Assembly (NCBI GenBank): GCA_001970955.1
Contig: MPUH01000010.1
Coordinates: 117,839-181,838 of the forward strand
Source: Stentor coeruleus
Lineage: Eukaryota; Ciliophora; Heterotrichea; Heterotrichida; Stentoridae
Length of the DNA stretch: 64,000 nucleotides
Reading direction: 5' to 3'
The position numbers were made by a program, and so were the translations under genes. Below the pieces are notes generated by a model. That model had not been told where the DNA came from and did no database searches. It saw only the letters and a program-made list of their open reading frames with translations. The first letter of the stretch is position 1. Every line of letters begins with the position of its first letter. Below are positions 10,920-20,946 of the stretch, piece after piece.

Positions 10920-11534
10920 TTATTATGGTATGATTTTATTGCTGTTATAAGTGATTAAGAATAGGGATTTTTCATGGTTTTATGCTTTGTAGGTAGGCTT
11001 ATGTTTGATAATAGTTGTATTATGAGTTTTTTGAGGATTATGAGAATAAGAAATTATAAATGAAAGGATTAGGAAAAAGTTTGATAAGTTATGATGATAA
11101 GTGTATTATGTTGAAATTTATTAGATTTTAATATAAAAACATAGTATGAAATACTCTTTTCATATGAAGTTCTAATCATCAACTACTTTTGTCTACATCT
11201 TTATCCTAATCTTATAATATAAAATAACCTTCATAAACTTATAGCAAATCTTATCTTATAATCATCATCCCTATCAATCCTAACTAAATCTTCATCTGAC
11301 CCACAATAAAACTCAAATAAAACCTTCACATTCCCTTTAGCATCCACCCGTAAAAAAACCCCCTTCTAACACCCAAACCCCACACCTAAATTTCATCCAA
11401 CAAATCTTCTCTAACCCTAAAATCCATCCATATCCTTCCACATCCAAAACAATCATCTCTTCTAATGAAAACTAACTTAAAATCCCCACCTTTATTTCTA
11501 ATCTTCAACCTTTCTAATTTTCATCTAATATAAT
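10920..11534. other. Divergent intergenic region with extreme strand asymmetry
   Basis: Bases 10981-11100 contain 28 G and 2 C. Bases 11341-11520 contain 63 C and 2 G. This is the clearest example of the switch seen across the window. The C-rich part contains telomere-like words such as CTAACCCTAAA (11411-11421). No open frame is accepted here. Confidence 0.75.
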
Positions 11535-13559
11535 ATGCACAAGCTGGCGAACATATTACTAATCACTCTATTCTTGACCTGTCTATGTGAAGCAAGTCTT
11601 GATCAGTGTAAATCTGACCTTATCAAATGGGCAGAAGCAGCATACTCGCCTGCAGATAACAAATACTCAGAAATGTTCCTATATTCAGGAAAAGGGATAA
11701 ATGACCTAGGGTTATACTTCCAATGTCGTGATGTAGATGGTGCTGAATACTATATTTTTGAAGTACAAAAATCCCCAGCTGTAGTCATTGGTTTATGTGT
11801 CCCAGATACTTGCACAATAAGTGACTTTTGGTTACTTTTAAGCGGAAATGCTACAACACCATTAACTGAAACACTTATGTCTTATACATCATCTTTAGTT
11901 TATACAACAAACCCTAATCTTGCTGAATCACGTCGAAGACTCGCATCGGGTTCTGATGTTTTTAGAAGGATTTCCAAACCTAGTCGACATGTTTATGGGA
12001 TTCAAGATTTTACAGCAAGTGCTATACTCATGCTTGTTTTTTGTATTTTACTTATACTCTTAGCTATTTTCGGCACAGCAACTGAATTTGCTGTTATTTC
12101 TATGCGTTCTCAGTCATTGTTAGAATCATCAGGAGAGTCAAGTATTAACTCAGAAAAAGACCGCCAAAGTTTAACGTCATTTGATGGAGTTCTTAAAGAA
12201 AAAGAAAAACCCAAGTATATTCGCATTTTGTTATGCTTTTCTTTATATAGTAATGCGACAAAACTGTTTGCTATTAAGGATGAGAAGAAAAAAGAACCTT
12301 TGGATTGTTTGAATTTTATAAGAGTTGTATCGATATGTTGGGTTGTTTTCGGACATACTCATTTGTATAGATTGAATAATTCAGTTGTTTTGAATGTAGA
12401 TAAAGTGCCTTTACAATTGACGCATTTTTATTTTACAACTGTGTATTCTGGACCGTATTCGGTTGATACATTTTTCTGGCTTTCAGGAGTTCTTCAAGGG
12501 TATTTGATGACAATGCAAATTGCAGCTCATAAGAAAATCAATTGGGTTATGATTGTTGTTCATAGGTTTATTAGGATTTTACCGCTGTATATGTTTATTA
12601 TTTTATTCCAATGGTCATTGACAAAATATGTGGGAAATGGACCGAAATGGTATAATGCTGAAGATTTGATGCATAGTGACTGTGCTGATTATATGTGGAC
12701 GTATCCTTTGTTTATTAATAACTTTGTCTTACCATCAGGGGTTAATAGATGCTTGCTTGGTTCTTGGTACTTGCCTAATGATATGCAGTTTTTCCTAGTT
12801 TCCTTACCGATTATGTACTTATATGTAAGACATAGTAGGATTTTTGGCTGGGCTTTACTTTTGATAGGTATAAGTTTTAGTATCATCTCTAATGCCTCAA
12901 TTTCTTACAATGAACATTTACATGTAAATTTAGGACATCCAGAAAATCATCAATTCATGGATGACCTTTACATGAAACCATACAACAGAGTCGCTCCTTA
13001 TTTTATCGGTCTTTTAACAGGGTTTATATACTATTCATACAAGAAAAAAAAGGCAGGTGAAGAATTTGACTCACTCGCAGCAGCAATAGCTGAAACAGTT
13101 AACAACAGTAGAATTGTTAGATTTATTATGTATGGCCTTGGACTATTTTTAATCAATTTCTTTATGTTTATCTTGTATGATGCTTATGATTCTTATGATA
13201 GTTGGAGTAACTCTCAAAATGCTGCTTATTTTGCTTTTCAAAAAGCGGCCTGGGGACTTGCACTTACGCTGTTTTTCTTGCCAATCTTTCTTGGACATAT
13301 GACATTTTTAAGATCTTTTATGCAGTCTAATTGGTGGATGCCTGCAGCTAAATTAGTCTTTGCTGTGTATTTGTTTCATTTAGTTGTAGGACAAATTTAC
13401 TTCCAATCACAGCCTGTTTCGTATTTTTTTAGTCAAATGAGCGTTACGATGGATGCAATTTTTGTGGCTGGGATCACTTTCTTGATTGTCATACCGATAA
13501 CTTTGCTTGTGGAAGCTCCGATGATGAATTTGGAAAAAATCCTTTTACACGGAAAATAA
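11535..13559 (+). CDS. NRF-6-like multipass acyltransferase (acyltransferase 3 family)
   Basis: This is a 674-residue protein. Residues 1-20 are a clear signal peptide (MHKLANILLITLFLTCLCEA). Residues about 21-120 form the cysteine-containing extracellular NRF domain, with GLYFQCRDVDGAEYYIFEV and IGLCVPDTCTISDFW. A membrane segment follows near 158-182. From about 255 the acyltransferase-3 domain begins with LNFIRVVSICWVVFGHTHLY, carrying the conserved Arg and the His expected to act in catalysis. Roughly ten membrane helices run to the end. The family includes nematode NRF-6/NDG-4, which are linked to lipid and drug uptake; bacterial relatives O-acylate sugars. The substrate here is unknown. 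The gene is divergent from NDUFA5 and convergent with NF-YC. Confidence 0.9.
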   Translation: MHKLANILLITLFLTCLCEASLDQCKSDLIKWAEAAYSPADNKYSEMFLYSGKGINDLGLYFQCRDVDGAEYYIFEVQKSPAVVIGLCVPDTCTISDFWLLLSGNATTPLTETLMSYTSSLVYTTNPNLAESRRRLASGSDVFRRISKPSRHVYGIQDFTASAILMLVFCILLILLAIFGTATEFAVISMRSQSLLESSGESSINSEKDRQSLTSFDGVLKEKEKPKYIRILLCFSLYSNATKLFAIKDEKKKEPLDCLNFIRVVSICWVVFGHTHLYRLNNSVVLNVDKVPLQLTHFYFTTVYSGPYSVDTFFWLSGVLQGYLMTMQIAAHKKINWVMIVVHRFIRILPLYMFIILFQWSLTKYVGNGPKWYNAEDLMHSDCADYMWTYPLFINNFVLPSGVNRCLLGSWYLPNDMQFFLVSLPIMYLYVRHSRIFGWALLLIGISFSIISNASISYNEHLHVNLGHPENHQFMDDLYMKPYNRVAPYFIGLLTGFIYYSYKKKKAGEEFDSLAAAIAETVNNSRIVRFIMYGLGLFLINFFMFILYDAYDSYDSWSNSQNAAYFAFQKAAWGLALTLFFLPIFLGHMTFLRSFMQSNWWMPAAKLVFAVYLFHLVVGQIYFQSQPVSYFFSQMSVTMDAIFVAGITFLIVIPITLLVEAPMMNLEKILLHGK

Positions 13560-13884
13560 GTAGTTAACCTAGAAATATCAATTTATAGATTTTAGGTGTT
13601 AGGTGTTAGGTTTAATATAAGAAATATAGTTTCGTAGGTAGATTTTTTTTATATTATTTATTAGTTATAATTGGTTTTTGAATATATTAATATGGATTTT
13701 TTATCATAATTATAATATCTGAGTCTTGAGAGACATGCTCGATATTTTTGCTATTTTTCGTCAAATATAATAACAAATTAAACTTGTCACAATCATGCAT
13801 AATTAATATTATAACTTAAGTCATCATCCCTAAAAATCTAAAAAAAAAAATACTAATAAAATGCCGACTAAATTTACTGCATTT
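13560..13884. other. Convergent intergenic region with a TTAGGTG run
   Basis: Thirty bases after the acyltransferase stop, 13592-13611 reads nearly three tandem copies of TTAGGTG. The right part is C-rich and G-poor on the + strand. No gene is seen. Confidence 0.6.
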
Positions 13885-14325
13885 TTAAAACTCTTTAAAA
13901 TTATTAAAATAGTTATGATTGCCAACTAAATCAAGTAGAAAATCAAAAATCTCAGTCCGAGAAATGCATGATTTGATATCTTCTTTTTGTAAAGTCCGTC
14001 TTCTTTTTGTTTCTGTGTGAATCCAAGCCCTATGAGTAATTTCTATTAAAAACAGCTCACAAGCTTTAGCAAACAAAGCAGGAGCTTCTGAACTGATCAT
14101 TTTTACATCTTCATCTGTTTTCATGATTTTTTTAATCCTAGCTAGAGGCAATCGATGTTCTCTAAAATCTAAATTTTGCATATTTTCTATTTCAGCTTTT
14201 TGGGCTTTAAGAAGTTTGTCTAGGTTTTCTGAATGTTTTTCATAAGTAAGTTCAACATGTTTTATTGAAGGTATTTTTACATATAGAGGGAACCTGTCAC
14301 CAGCTTCAATATTTATTCTTTCCAT
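13885..14325 (-). CDS. NFYC: NF-YC/HAP5 CCAAT-binding factor subunit
   Basis: This is a 146-residue protein on the minus strand. Residues about 55-135 are a histone fold that matches NF-YC closely: [19 protein letters not shown], then [20 protein letters not shown], then [20 protein letters not shown] and [12 protein letters not shown] pairs with NF-YB through this H2A-like fold, and the dimer recruits NF-YA to bind CCAAT boxes. The N-terminal 50 residues are charged and show no further domain. The long Gln-rich activation region of animal NF-YC is absent, as in yeast and protist forms. The chromatin subunits CHRAC15/Dpb3 share the fold, but the [22 protein letters not shown] signature favours NF-YC. 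Confidence 0.92.
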   Translation of the reverse strand: MERINIEAGDRFPLYVKIPSIKHVELTYEKHSENLDKLLKAQKAEIENMQNLDFREHRLPLARIKKIMKTDEDVKMISSEAPALFAKACELFLIEITHRAWIHTETKRRRTLQKEDIKSCISRTEIFDFLLDLVGNHNYFNNFKEF

Positions 14326-14748
14326 ATTTTAATTATAGGTATATTGGAATAATATGTAGAATAAGATATACTTGAAGATTAAAATTTAAATGGTTTTATT
14401 CAGAAAAGTTGTATAGACTACTTTTGCTGTATTTTATTTAAAAAAAATAATATATCAATTGCATTAGGGATAAAAAAAAATAATGTGGTTTCCATTATTT
14501 TAATACTGTTACACTATATAAACTAAATCCTTTCAAAGCCAGTATATTTTATACAAGATATTCTATAGCTTTATTATAAAAAAAAAAATTCTAACTTACA
14601 TCTCAGCCTTAATCCTAAAGCATCCTCAAAAAAAAATTTCTCTACAAATCCCAATACCTATAACTTCCCTTACAAAAAAAAAAATATTAATAATAAGCAC
14701 ACCAGTTAATTTAGATTCCAAAAACTCCTCAACAATTTTTTTATAAAC
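14326..14748. other. Intergenic between two minus genes
   Basis: The left part is G-biased. The right part (14600-14700) is C-rich and G-poor on the + strand, with words like CCTAATCCTAA. No gene is supported. Confidence 0.55.
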
Positions 14749-15264
14749 TTATACTTTATTTCCAAGATGTTTTGAAGTAACAAATTTTCTACTTCCAAGA
14801 AAACCTTTAACCCTAATTGCTTTAGGTATATTTTTAAAATTTCCTTCTTTAGTATTTTTTCTTTTTTGTCCTTTAAGTTCTCTGTCAAACAAAACATCTA
14901 AACTATTCAAAAAACTTGTAGGGCTTTTTGAGTCTAGCCTTTTGATTTTTTTCAATTTGCTTGAATACTGGCGAAATTCCCTAGTATTTAAAAGTTTATC
15001 TCCTATACAAAAACTTCTTTCAGTAGTAGACATCGATGCATCGCATACATTCCTGCGATTAAATACTTTTATTGGGGTGATTTTTTTTAAACAACAAGAA
15101 ACTTTTATAGGTTCTTTAGTAAAAACTAAATTTTTCATATTCCGAGCTGAAAGAACTGATTCGATATTACCCCGTCTTGCACTAAGTATTGTTGAATTTA
15201 TAACTCTAGCACTAGGAGTTATAGTCCTACAACTGAATAACATATCATTATCATAAGTTTGCAT
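14749..15264 (-). CDS. Basic hypothetical protein
   Basis: This is a 171-residue frame from ATG 15264 to TAA 14749. The protein is rich in Lys, Arg and Ser, with a predicted pI well above 9 by inspection. It has clusters such as KLKKIKRLDSKSPTSFLNSL and RELKGQKRKNTKEGNFKN. There is no membrane segment, zinc site or recognised domain. The minus-strand frame is preferred over an antisense frame at 14942-15256 because it is longer, starts with ATG and has a plausible soluble composition. It could be a small DNA/RNA-associated or cytoskeletal protein; nothing in the sequence decides. Confidence 0.55.
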   Translation of the reverse strand: MQTYDNDMLFSCRTITPSARVINSTILSARRGNIESVLSARNMKNLVFTKEPIKVSCCLKKITPIKVFNRRNVCDASMSTTERSFCIGDKLLNTREFRQYSSKLKKIKRLDSKSPTSFLNSLDVLFDRELKGQKRKNTKEGNFKNIPKAIRVKGFLGSRKFVTSKHLGNKV

Positions 15265-15660
15265 ATTGCTTTTAACTATATCTTCTACAGTAGATTTCCA
15301 TATCTAAAACTTAGATTATATTCAGCATACACTTTTTTATACAAAACCTCTAAAATCCACCTAAATTTGTAATATCTAAACATAAATACCTCATAAAAAC
15401 TCAAATCATAAAACCAATCAATCATTCTTAAGCCATTACAAACTCAATAAATTTTATAAAATCCGCACATAATAGCGCGAAAATATACCTTTAAACCTAA
15501 TAATCTAAATAACATCTTAAATCAACTTCTTCTAAAACTACTAAAAATCCATTAGCACCCTACCAATATCCTAAACCCAACCACCTACAAAAAGCAACCA
15601 AATCCTTAAATTCTTACTAAAAGCTTTCATTCTTATCCTAATCCAGGCAGTTATTATAAA
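15265..15660. other. Divergent intergenic region, C-rich on the + strand
   Basis: From about 15340 to 15650 the + strand is C-rich and almost without G, with repeated ATCCTAA and CCTAATC words upstream of the dynein gene. The G-rich half next to the minus gene is weak or absent here. Confidence 0.6.
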
Positions 15661-17760
15661 ATGGTGGAGCCGTATACATACAAGAAAAAGCGTAGGGATT
15701 TCGAAAAACCCACAGCTTTTGAGGATTCAGAGCTAAAGTCTTTAGGAGGATACTCAAGCGACAATATGCTTAAAAAGTATTACATCAATAAAAACCCTTC
15801 TTACATAACTGTTGACAATATTCCTATGCTAAGTAGCCATGAAGTGAATACAGAAAGATTAGTCACACAAACTAAGAATATGAAGCATCAAGAAGGAGGA
15901 TGGCCTGTAGAGGTTGACTATACAGATGAACATGATACGACAAAATGGCGTACTAAAACATTGAAAAAAGAAGAACTAGCTCAAGCTGTAAAAGAACTAG
16001 CGGACCTGACTCACAAAGTGATAAGGCAAAATAATCAAATCGACATGTTTGAAGAATACTTTTTAGGAGAAGCTGTTGACCACTCAACTGAAACATTGAG
16101 CACAAAAACCTTAATGTTGTTTAAAGACCCTAATGATATAAAGAGAAGTGTTAATAAAGTAGCCTGGAATCCAGAAAGCCCTGGGAATAAACTGGCTGTA
16201 GCTTATTCAATAATGAGATTCCAACAAATGCCGGATCGTATGCCAGTACAAAGTTATATATGGGATATGTCAGCACCTAATACAGCTTTTAAGACTATTC
16301 AAGGTCCAAGTCCACTTTGTACTTTAGCTTTTAACACGAAATATACTGATTTTTTGGTTGGAGGGTGTTATAATGGACTTATAGCAGTTTGGGATATGAG
16401 AGAAACAAAAAATACTCCTAATTGGCAAACACAGATAGAAAAATCTCATCATGAGCCTGTATATGATATTTATTGGCTTCATGGTAAATCGGGTAATGAG
16501 TTTGTCTCAGCATCAACTGATGGAAGAATGATGTGGTGGGATTTTAGAAAAGACAAAGAACCTATTGACAGCTGTAAAATCACAGATGGTGTTTTAAACC
16601 CAGATACCGGAGAAGAAAGTGTACTTGGGGGTACTTGTTTAGAATACAATCCTGAAGCAGGTGCGACAAAGTATTTAGCAGGAACTGAACAAGGAATAGT
16701 AATCCAAGCAAATAAAAAGCCTCAAAAAGCTGTTGATATAAGTCACAGATATGGTATGGAAGGTGGTAAACATCATGGGCCAATATATGCTATTCAAAGA
16801 AACCCAGAAGAGTCTAAATGTTTTTTAACTGTTGGAGACTGGACTGCGAAAATATGGTCAGAAGATATAAACACGCCAATTATGACGACAAAATATCATG
16901 ATACTTATTTAACTGATGGATGCTGGAGTCCAACTAGACCTGGGGTATTTTTCTTAACCCAAATGGATGGATGGATGCATATATGGGATTATCATTATAG
17001 GCAAAATGAAATCGCTTATTCTCATAAAGTTGGAGATTGTATGTTGACTACAGTAAATGTCCAAAGCAATATTAATGCAACAAAATATGGGTCGTTAGTG
17101 GCAATTGGTGATGCTGAAGGGACAGTTACGTTAATTGAACTTTGTGAAAGTCTTTATGAACCTCAGAGTAATGAAAAACTGTCAATTAAACAGATGCTTG
17201 AAAGAGAATATACGAGGGAAAAGAATTTGAAAGCTGCGAAAAGGTTGACTGAAGGGAAAAAAACTGGAAGACGTGATGAAGCTCTTTTGGAAAAACAGAA
17301 AGAAAAACTTAATGAGAGGATTAGGAAACTTGAAGCTGACTTTTTCCAACAAGTTGGCATTGTAGGTGAAGAAGTGAAAAGTCATGTGAAGAAAACTCAA
17401 GATGATGTTCCGGTACCACAGAAACAGAAACCTCCAGAAATGCCGAAAAAGGAAAGCCCTAAGGAGGAACACCCGGTTAAACCACAAGAATCAGGACCTT
17501 CGGGACATGCTAAGAAACTAAGTCATCCTGAGCATCCACCAGGGTCTGAGCATCATGGAAAACCTGAGCATCCAGTAAAACCTGAAAATCCTGAGCATGG
17601 AAAACCTGAACATCCAGTAAAACCTGAAATTCCTGAGCATGGACCTGGACATCCTGGAGCTCTAATACACCCTGGGCATCCACATGAAGCAGAAGGACCA
17701 AAGCATGAAGATGATAAAAAAGAACCAGAAAAACCTGCTGAACAAGGACCACCTTCTTAG
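15661..17760 (+). CDS. DNAI2: Axonemal outer-arm dynein intermediate chain DNAI2/IC2 with His-Pro-Glu tail
   Basis: This 699-residue protein matches outer dynein arm IC2 (human DNAI2, Chlamydomonas IC69/ODA6). The N-terminus has YKKKRRDFEKP, then HEVNTERLVTQTKNMKHQEG and GGWPVEVDY, and IRQNNQIDMFEEYFLGE, all family hallmarks. Residues about 160-530 form the WD40 region, with VGGCYNGLIAVWDMRETKN, SASTDGRMMWWDFRK, TEQGIVIQANKK and FLTVGDWTAKIWSEDI. A coiled coil at about 500-570 follows. The last 110 residues are a low-complexity His/Pro/Glu/Lys tail with 14-residue repeats (HGKPEHPVKPENPE) that is not part of the usual 605-residue family architecture. IC2 helps assemble the outer arm and dock it on the doublet. 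No intron is needed. The next gene starts 70 bp downstream on the same strand. Confidence 0.95.
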   Translation: MVEPYTYKKKRRDFEKPTAFEDSELKSLGGYSSDNMLKKYYINKNPSYITVDNIPMLSSHEVNTERLVTQTKNMKHQEGGWPVEVDYTDEHDTTKWRTKTLKKEELAQAVKELADLTHKVIRQNNQIDMFEEYFLGEAVDHSTETLSTKTLMLFKDPNDIKRSVNKVAWNPESPGNKLAVAYSIMRFQQMPDRMPVQSYIWDMSAPNTAFKTIQGPSPLCTLAFNTKYTDFLVGGCYNGLIAVWDMRETKNTPNWQTQIEKSHHEPVYDIYWLHGKSGNEFVSASTDGRMMWWDFRKDKEPIDSCKITDGVLNPDTGEESVLGGTCLEYNPEAGATKYLAGTEQGIVIQANKKPQKAVDISHRYGMEGGKHHGPIYAIQRNPEESKCFLTVGDWTAKIWSEDINTPIMTTKYHDTYLTDGCWSPTRPGVFFLTQMDGWMHIWDYHYRQNEIAYSHKVGDCMLTTVNVQSNINATKYGSLVAIGDAEGTVTLIELCESLYEPQSNEKLSIKQMLEREYTREKNLKAAKRLTEGKKTGRRDEALLEKQKEKLNERIRKLEADFFQQVGIVGEEVKSHVKKTQDDVPVPQKQKPPEMPKKESPKEEHPVKPQESGPSGHAKKLSHPEHPPGSEHHGKPEHPVKPENPEHGKPEHPVKPEIPEHGPGHPGALIHPGHPHEAEGPKHEDDKKEPEKPAEQGPPS
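17554..17637 (+). repeat. 42-bp tandem repeat coding for HGKPEHPVKPE(N/I)PE
   Basis: Two adjacent 42-nt units (17554-17595 and 17596-17637) differ at a few positions and keep the frame. Partial related units (EHPPGSEHH, EHGPGHPG) surround them. They encode the centre of the histidine- and proline-rich tail of the dynein intermediate chain. Confidence 0.85.
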
Positions 17761-17830
17761 ATTATTAATTTAGCTTAACTTATTTCAACCTGATTAATAA
17801 CAGTTTTGGCAAATTTTAAAATTTATAATA

Positions 17831-19672
17831 ATGATAAAATCAAATTCTTACAGCAAAATACTATCTACTCGCAGGTCTCTTTTATCATTTGACTCTGCAA
17901 AAATAAAAACTATTGCAAGCCATCCTACATCAAGCAGAAACAAACTTGATGGGTTAAGGTCAAGAAATGAGCCTGAAGATGAAAAAGTTCCTGGAGATGT
18001 TGCGGCAAAAGTAGTGAAAAACTATTTATTACCTATGTTTGAACAAAATGCTAAACAAAAAGCTCATTCTGAAAGGCAAAAATCTCACGGAATACTTCAT
18101 AGAAGAAGTTTATCTATAGTAAAAGGTTCAGTATATGAAGATCTTAAGCTTATCGAAACCTTATCTGAACAAATCCGTTCTTTAAAACACAAACTATTTG
18201 AAAATGATCAAGTCACCCATTCTTATCTTCAAGACAAGCATTCATTAATCAAAGATCTGGAACACAGTCAATCAGAAACTGATCATCACAAGACCCAAAT
18301 CGAATTTTTAATCCAAGAAAACCAAACTCTTCACAAAGAAATCGATAAAATCAAACTTCAAACATCCTTATCATCTGATTTATCTGACAAACTTCAACTT
18401 TTAGACCAAATCTCAGGTGAAAATATAAAAATCAAGCACGAGCTTCAAGAATATAAAGCCGATAATGATATCCGATATAATTTTACTATATTTTCTTAAC
18501 TCTTTACACATAAACTTACAAACAAAGTTGTACAATTACAGCATAATAATGATATACTTGTATTAGAAAGAGAAATTATGGAAGAAAAACTTAGGGGGTT
18601 TTATGAAGCATGGGTAAGTTTAATAGGAAAACTCTCATCTTTTTATAAAATAGAAGAAGAATGTGGAATTGTTTCTAAAACATCTTTTGAATTAGCTAAA
18701 TACACAGATCAAATTACTGAACAATTAGAAAAAATACAAGATGAACGAGATGTTCTACAAAAAGATTATAGGGAACTTGTGAGGATGAAAGATGAGTATA
18801 TGGAAAGGAAAGAAAGGTTTCAAAAAGCTACGATTGATAAAGTAAAAATGCTTCAAAAAGAAATCACTTTATTATTAGAAGAAAAAGAAAAAATTCAACT
18901 TTACTGTACAGAAATAGAGAAAAAATTATCAGAGGCTTCTGAGGAATTAAGGTTAATGAGGACAAGGTCGAAAAAATCAAAAGTGTTAAGGAATGAGTCC
19001 CAGGAAAAATTCTGCGCAATGTGTTTCCAGGTTTATAATGAACAAGAGAACTTTAACTGGTCATGTAAAACTCATAAAAGTAAACTTTGTAATGATCGTT
19101 ATTGGTGTTGTAATGGTATAGGTAAAGATGCTCCAGGGTGTTTATTATCAAAACATATTACAAATGAAGAATTACTTGAACAAGAAGAAAAAGGAGAGAT
19201 TATAAAATATTGTATTGGGTGTAAAGAAGTTGGTCATTCTATAAATACTTGTCCTAAAGATCCGAATATACAAACTAATGTTATCCCACATGAAGAAATA
19301 CAAAGATTGAAGACGATTTCTGTGTTTAAGAAAAAACAGATTAATTTAGGATCAGAATTACAGGATAGAGCTTTTGAAATGGTTAATATGAGAATACAAG
19401 GAAGTGATTTTAGTAAGTTTAAAGATACGGATGATGAGGCTGAAGAGTTGGAAGGGATTTATTTTAGGGATTTAGTTGATTTGAAGGAAGAGATGGATTT
19501 TAGTCAGTTTAATTTGAGGAGTTTTTGTAAATCTTCAGTTGATAAGAAGGATGAAACTAAGGTTTTTAGGAGAGATGCTGAGGCTAAACCAACTTTTAAG
19601 GTCCTTAAACGCAGAGTGGACTTGAAAACAGCATCTAAATCACCCAGTTTAAATTATAAATCTTTAGATTAA
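17831..19672 (+). CDS. Coiled-coil protein with CCHC zinc knuckle, interrupted by one in-frame stop
   Basis: From ATG 17831 the frame is open to 19672 (614 codons) except for a single TAA at 18497-18499. Both sides are clearly one protein: a coiled coil before the stop (DLEHSQSETDHHKTQIEFL) and the same style after it (ILVLEREIMEEKLRGFYEAW). The second half has a long coiled coil and then cysteine clusters (FCAMCFQVYNEQENFNWSC, then CCNGIGKDAPGC). A zinc knuckle follows, CIGCKEVGHSINTC, fitting C-x2-C-x4-H-x4-C. No canonical GT-AG intron can span the stop because GT is absent from 18461 to 18535. Deleting the 84 bp between two ATAATGATAT repeats removes the stop and keeps a perfect coiled coil. 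The function is unknown. Confidence 0.75.
18462..18555 (+). repeat. 10-bp direct repeats bounding an 84-bp gene-interrupting segment
   Basis: ATAATGATAT occurs at 18462-18471 and 18546-18555. The interval is 84 bp, a multiple of three, and contains the only in-frame stop of the surrounding gene. Removing one repeat plus the interval joins ADND to ILVLEREI without a break. This is the behaviour of an unexcised TA-bounded internal eliminated sequence, though other causes are possible. Confidence 0.55.
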
Positions 19673-19836
19673 AAAGTAAACAATTATAAGCTTATGTTTT
19701 TTTATGGAAAATACTATATTTTGTAATTAATTTTATGATAATATCTAGGATTTTCTTATCTTATAAGCCTTTGAATGCTAATATTTCCCTTTGCTTTTCC
19801 TCAAAAAAGCCTCTAAAATATTTTCTTATATAAAAT

Positions 19837-20946
19837 ATGGATCTTGAAGAAGAGCATGAGCAGAACCCAGAAAACCCTGAAGAAATAGTCATAGATTCAG
19901 ATAGTGAAGACTCAATCGAAGCAGTATTTCCGATATCTGAAATCCAGGCTCATTCAGACTCTGTTTGCTCAGTAGCTTTTCATCCAATATCCTCAGATAT
20001 CTATGCAAGTGGAGGCATAGATGATATCGCATATCTCTACACCCAAAACGAAGGAAAAGAACTCACAGGTCACACCGACTCAATAATCGCCGTGAGTTTT
20101 TCTAATTGTGGGGAATTCTTAGCTGTAGCAAGCATGGATGGTACTATAACTATCTGGAATGCTCAAAATGGTGAAAACATAGCCAAATACGAAGGCCCAA
20201 CAGAAGAAATTTTATCAATATCATGGCATCCAAGACTACCATCATTATGCGCATTAAGCAACGATCTTTCTCTTTGGGTCTGGCATATAAAGAAAAATTC
20301 CCCTGTCGCTGTTATTTATGGTCACCCTTTATCTATAGCAAAATTCGGCCCTGCAGGTAGATATATATATGCAGGTGGTAAAGATGGTAGCATAAAAGTT
20401 TGGGATATGAAATCAGAAGGTTTTGAAAATGCTCCTCCAATCTGTACAATCTTAGGTAAAGCTATTCATAATGAAGAAGTTATATCAATAGATATGCATA
20501 ATGGTGGGATAATAGTTTCAGGTAGCAAAGATGGGTGTATTGGGCTTACAAATTTTAATTCCAAAAAAATCATAACAAAAATCAAAGTTTGTGAGGAATC
20601 TATAGAAAGTGTGGAATTTTGTAAAGAAATGATGTGGTTTCTTGTTGCTTCAATGAGTGGAGAATTAAGAATTTATGAATGTGACTCATTAAATACACGT
20701 TGTACTATACAAGTTGGTATGGGGATTGTTAAAGCTATATGGGTTGGTTTTGATATTTATGTTGGAGGACTTGAAGGACTTTTAGAACATTATAATGGAC
20801 GTACAGGGGAAAGAGTTAGGAAGTTTTCAGGGACTAAAGAGACGATTTTGGATTTTGATGTTAAACAGTAAGAAATATTTAGCTCGAAAATTATTGGAGG
20901 TAGTGAAGACCATAAGCTTTTTATCTGGCCACTTTCTGGACAATAA
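19837..20946 (+). CDS. AAMP: AAMP/Sqt1-type WD40 protein, one 15-nt intron
   Basis: This is a 364-residue WD40 protein with an acidic N-terminus (EEIVIDSDSEDSIEAVF), as in AAMP and yeast Sqt1. Blades include SVAFHPISSDIYASGGIDDI, then GHTDSIIAVSFSNCGEFLAV, SMDGTITIWNAQNGE and GGKDGSIKVWDMKSEG. The GG-x-DD-xAYL pattern in blade one and LxDF near the end are AAMP-like. The exon-1 frame stops after ILDFDVK. Removing the intron 20868-20882 (GTAAGAAATATTTAG) restores a complete last blade, IIGGSEDHKLFIWPLSGQ, ending in TAA at 20946. Sqt1 is the dedicated chaperone of ribosomal protein uL16/Rpl10; animal AAMP has wider reported roles. The ribosomal role here is inferred from the family. Confidence 0.85.

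Noticed and set aside
14942-15256. Plus-strand open frame antisense to the basic hypothetical gene.
   Set aside because: It is shorter and hydrophobic, and it mirrors the better minus-strand frame.
17510-17752. Minus-strand open frame opposite the dynein tail.
   Set aside because: It is an antisense shadow of the His-Pro-Glu repeats.
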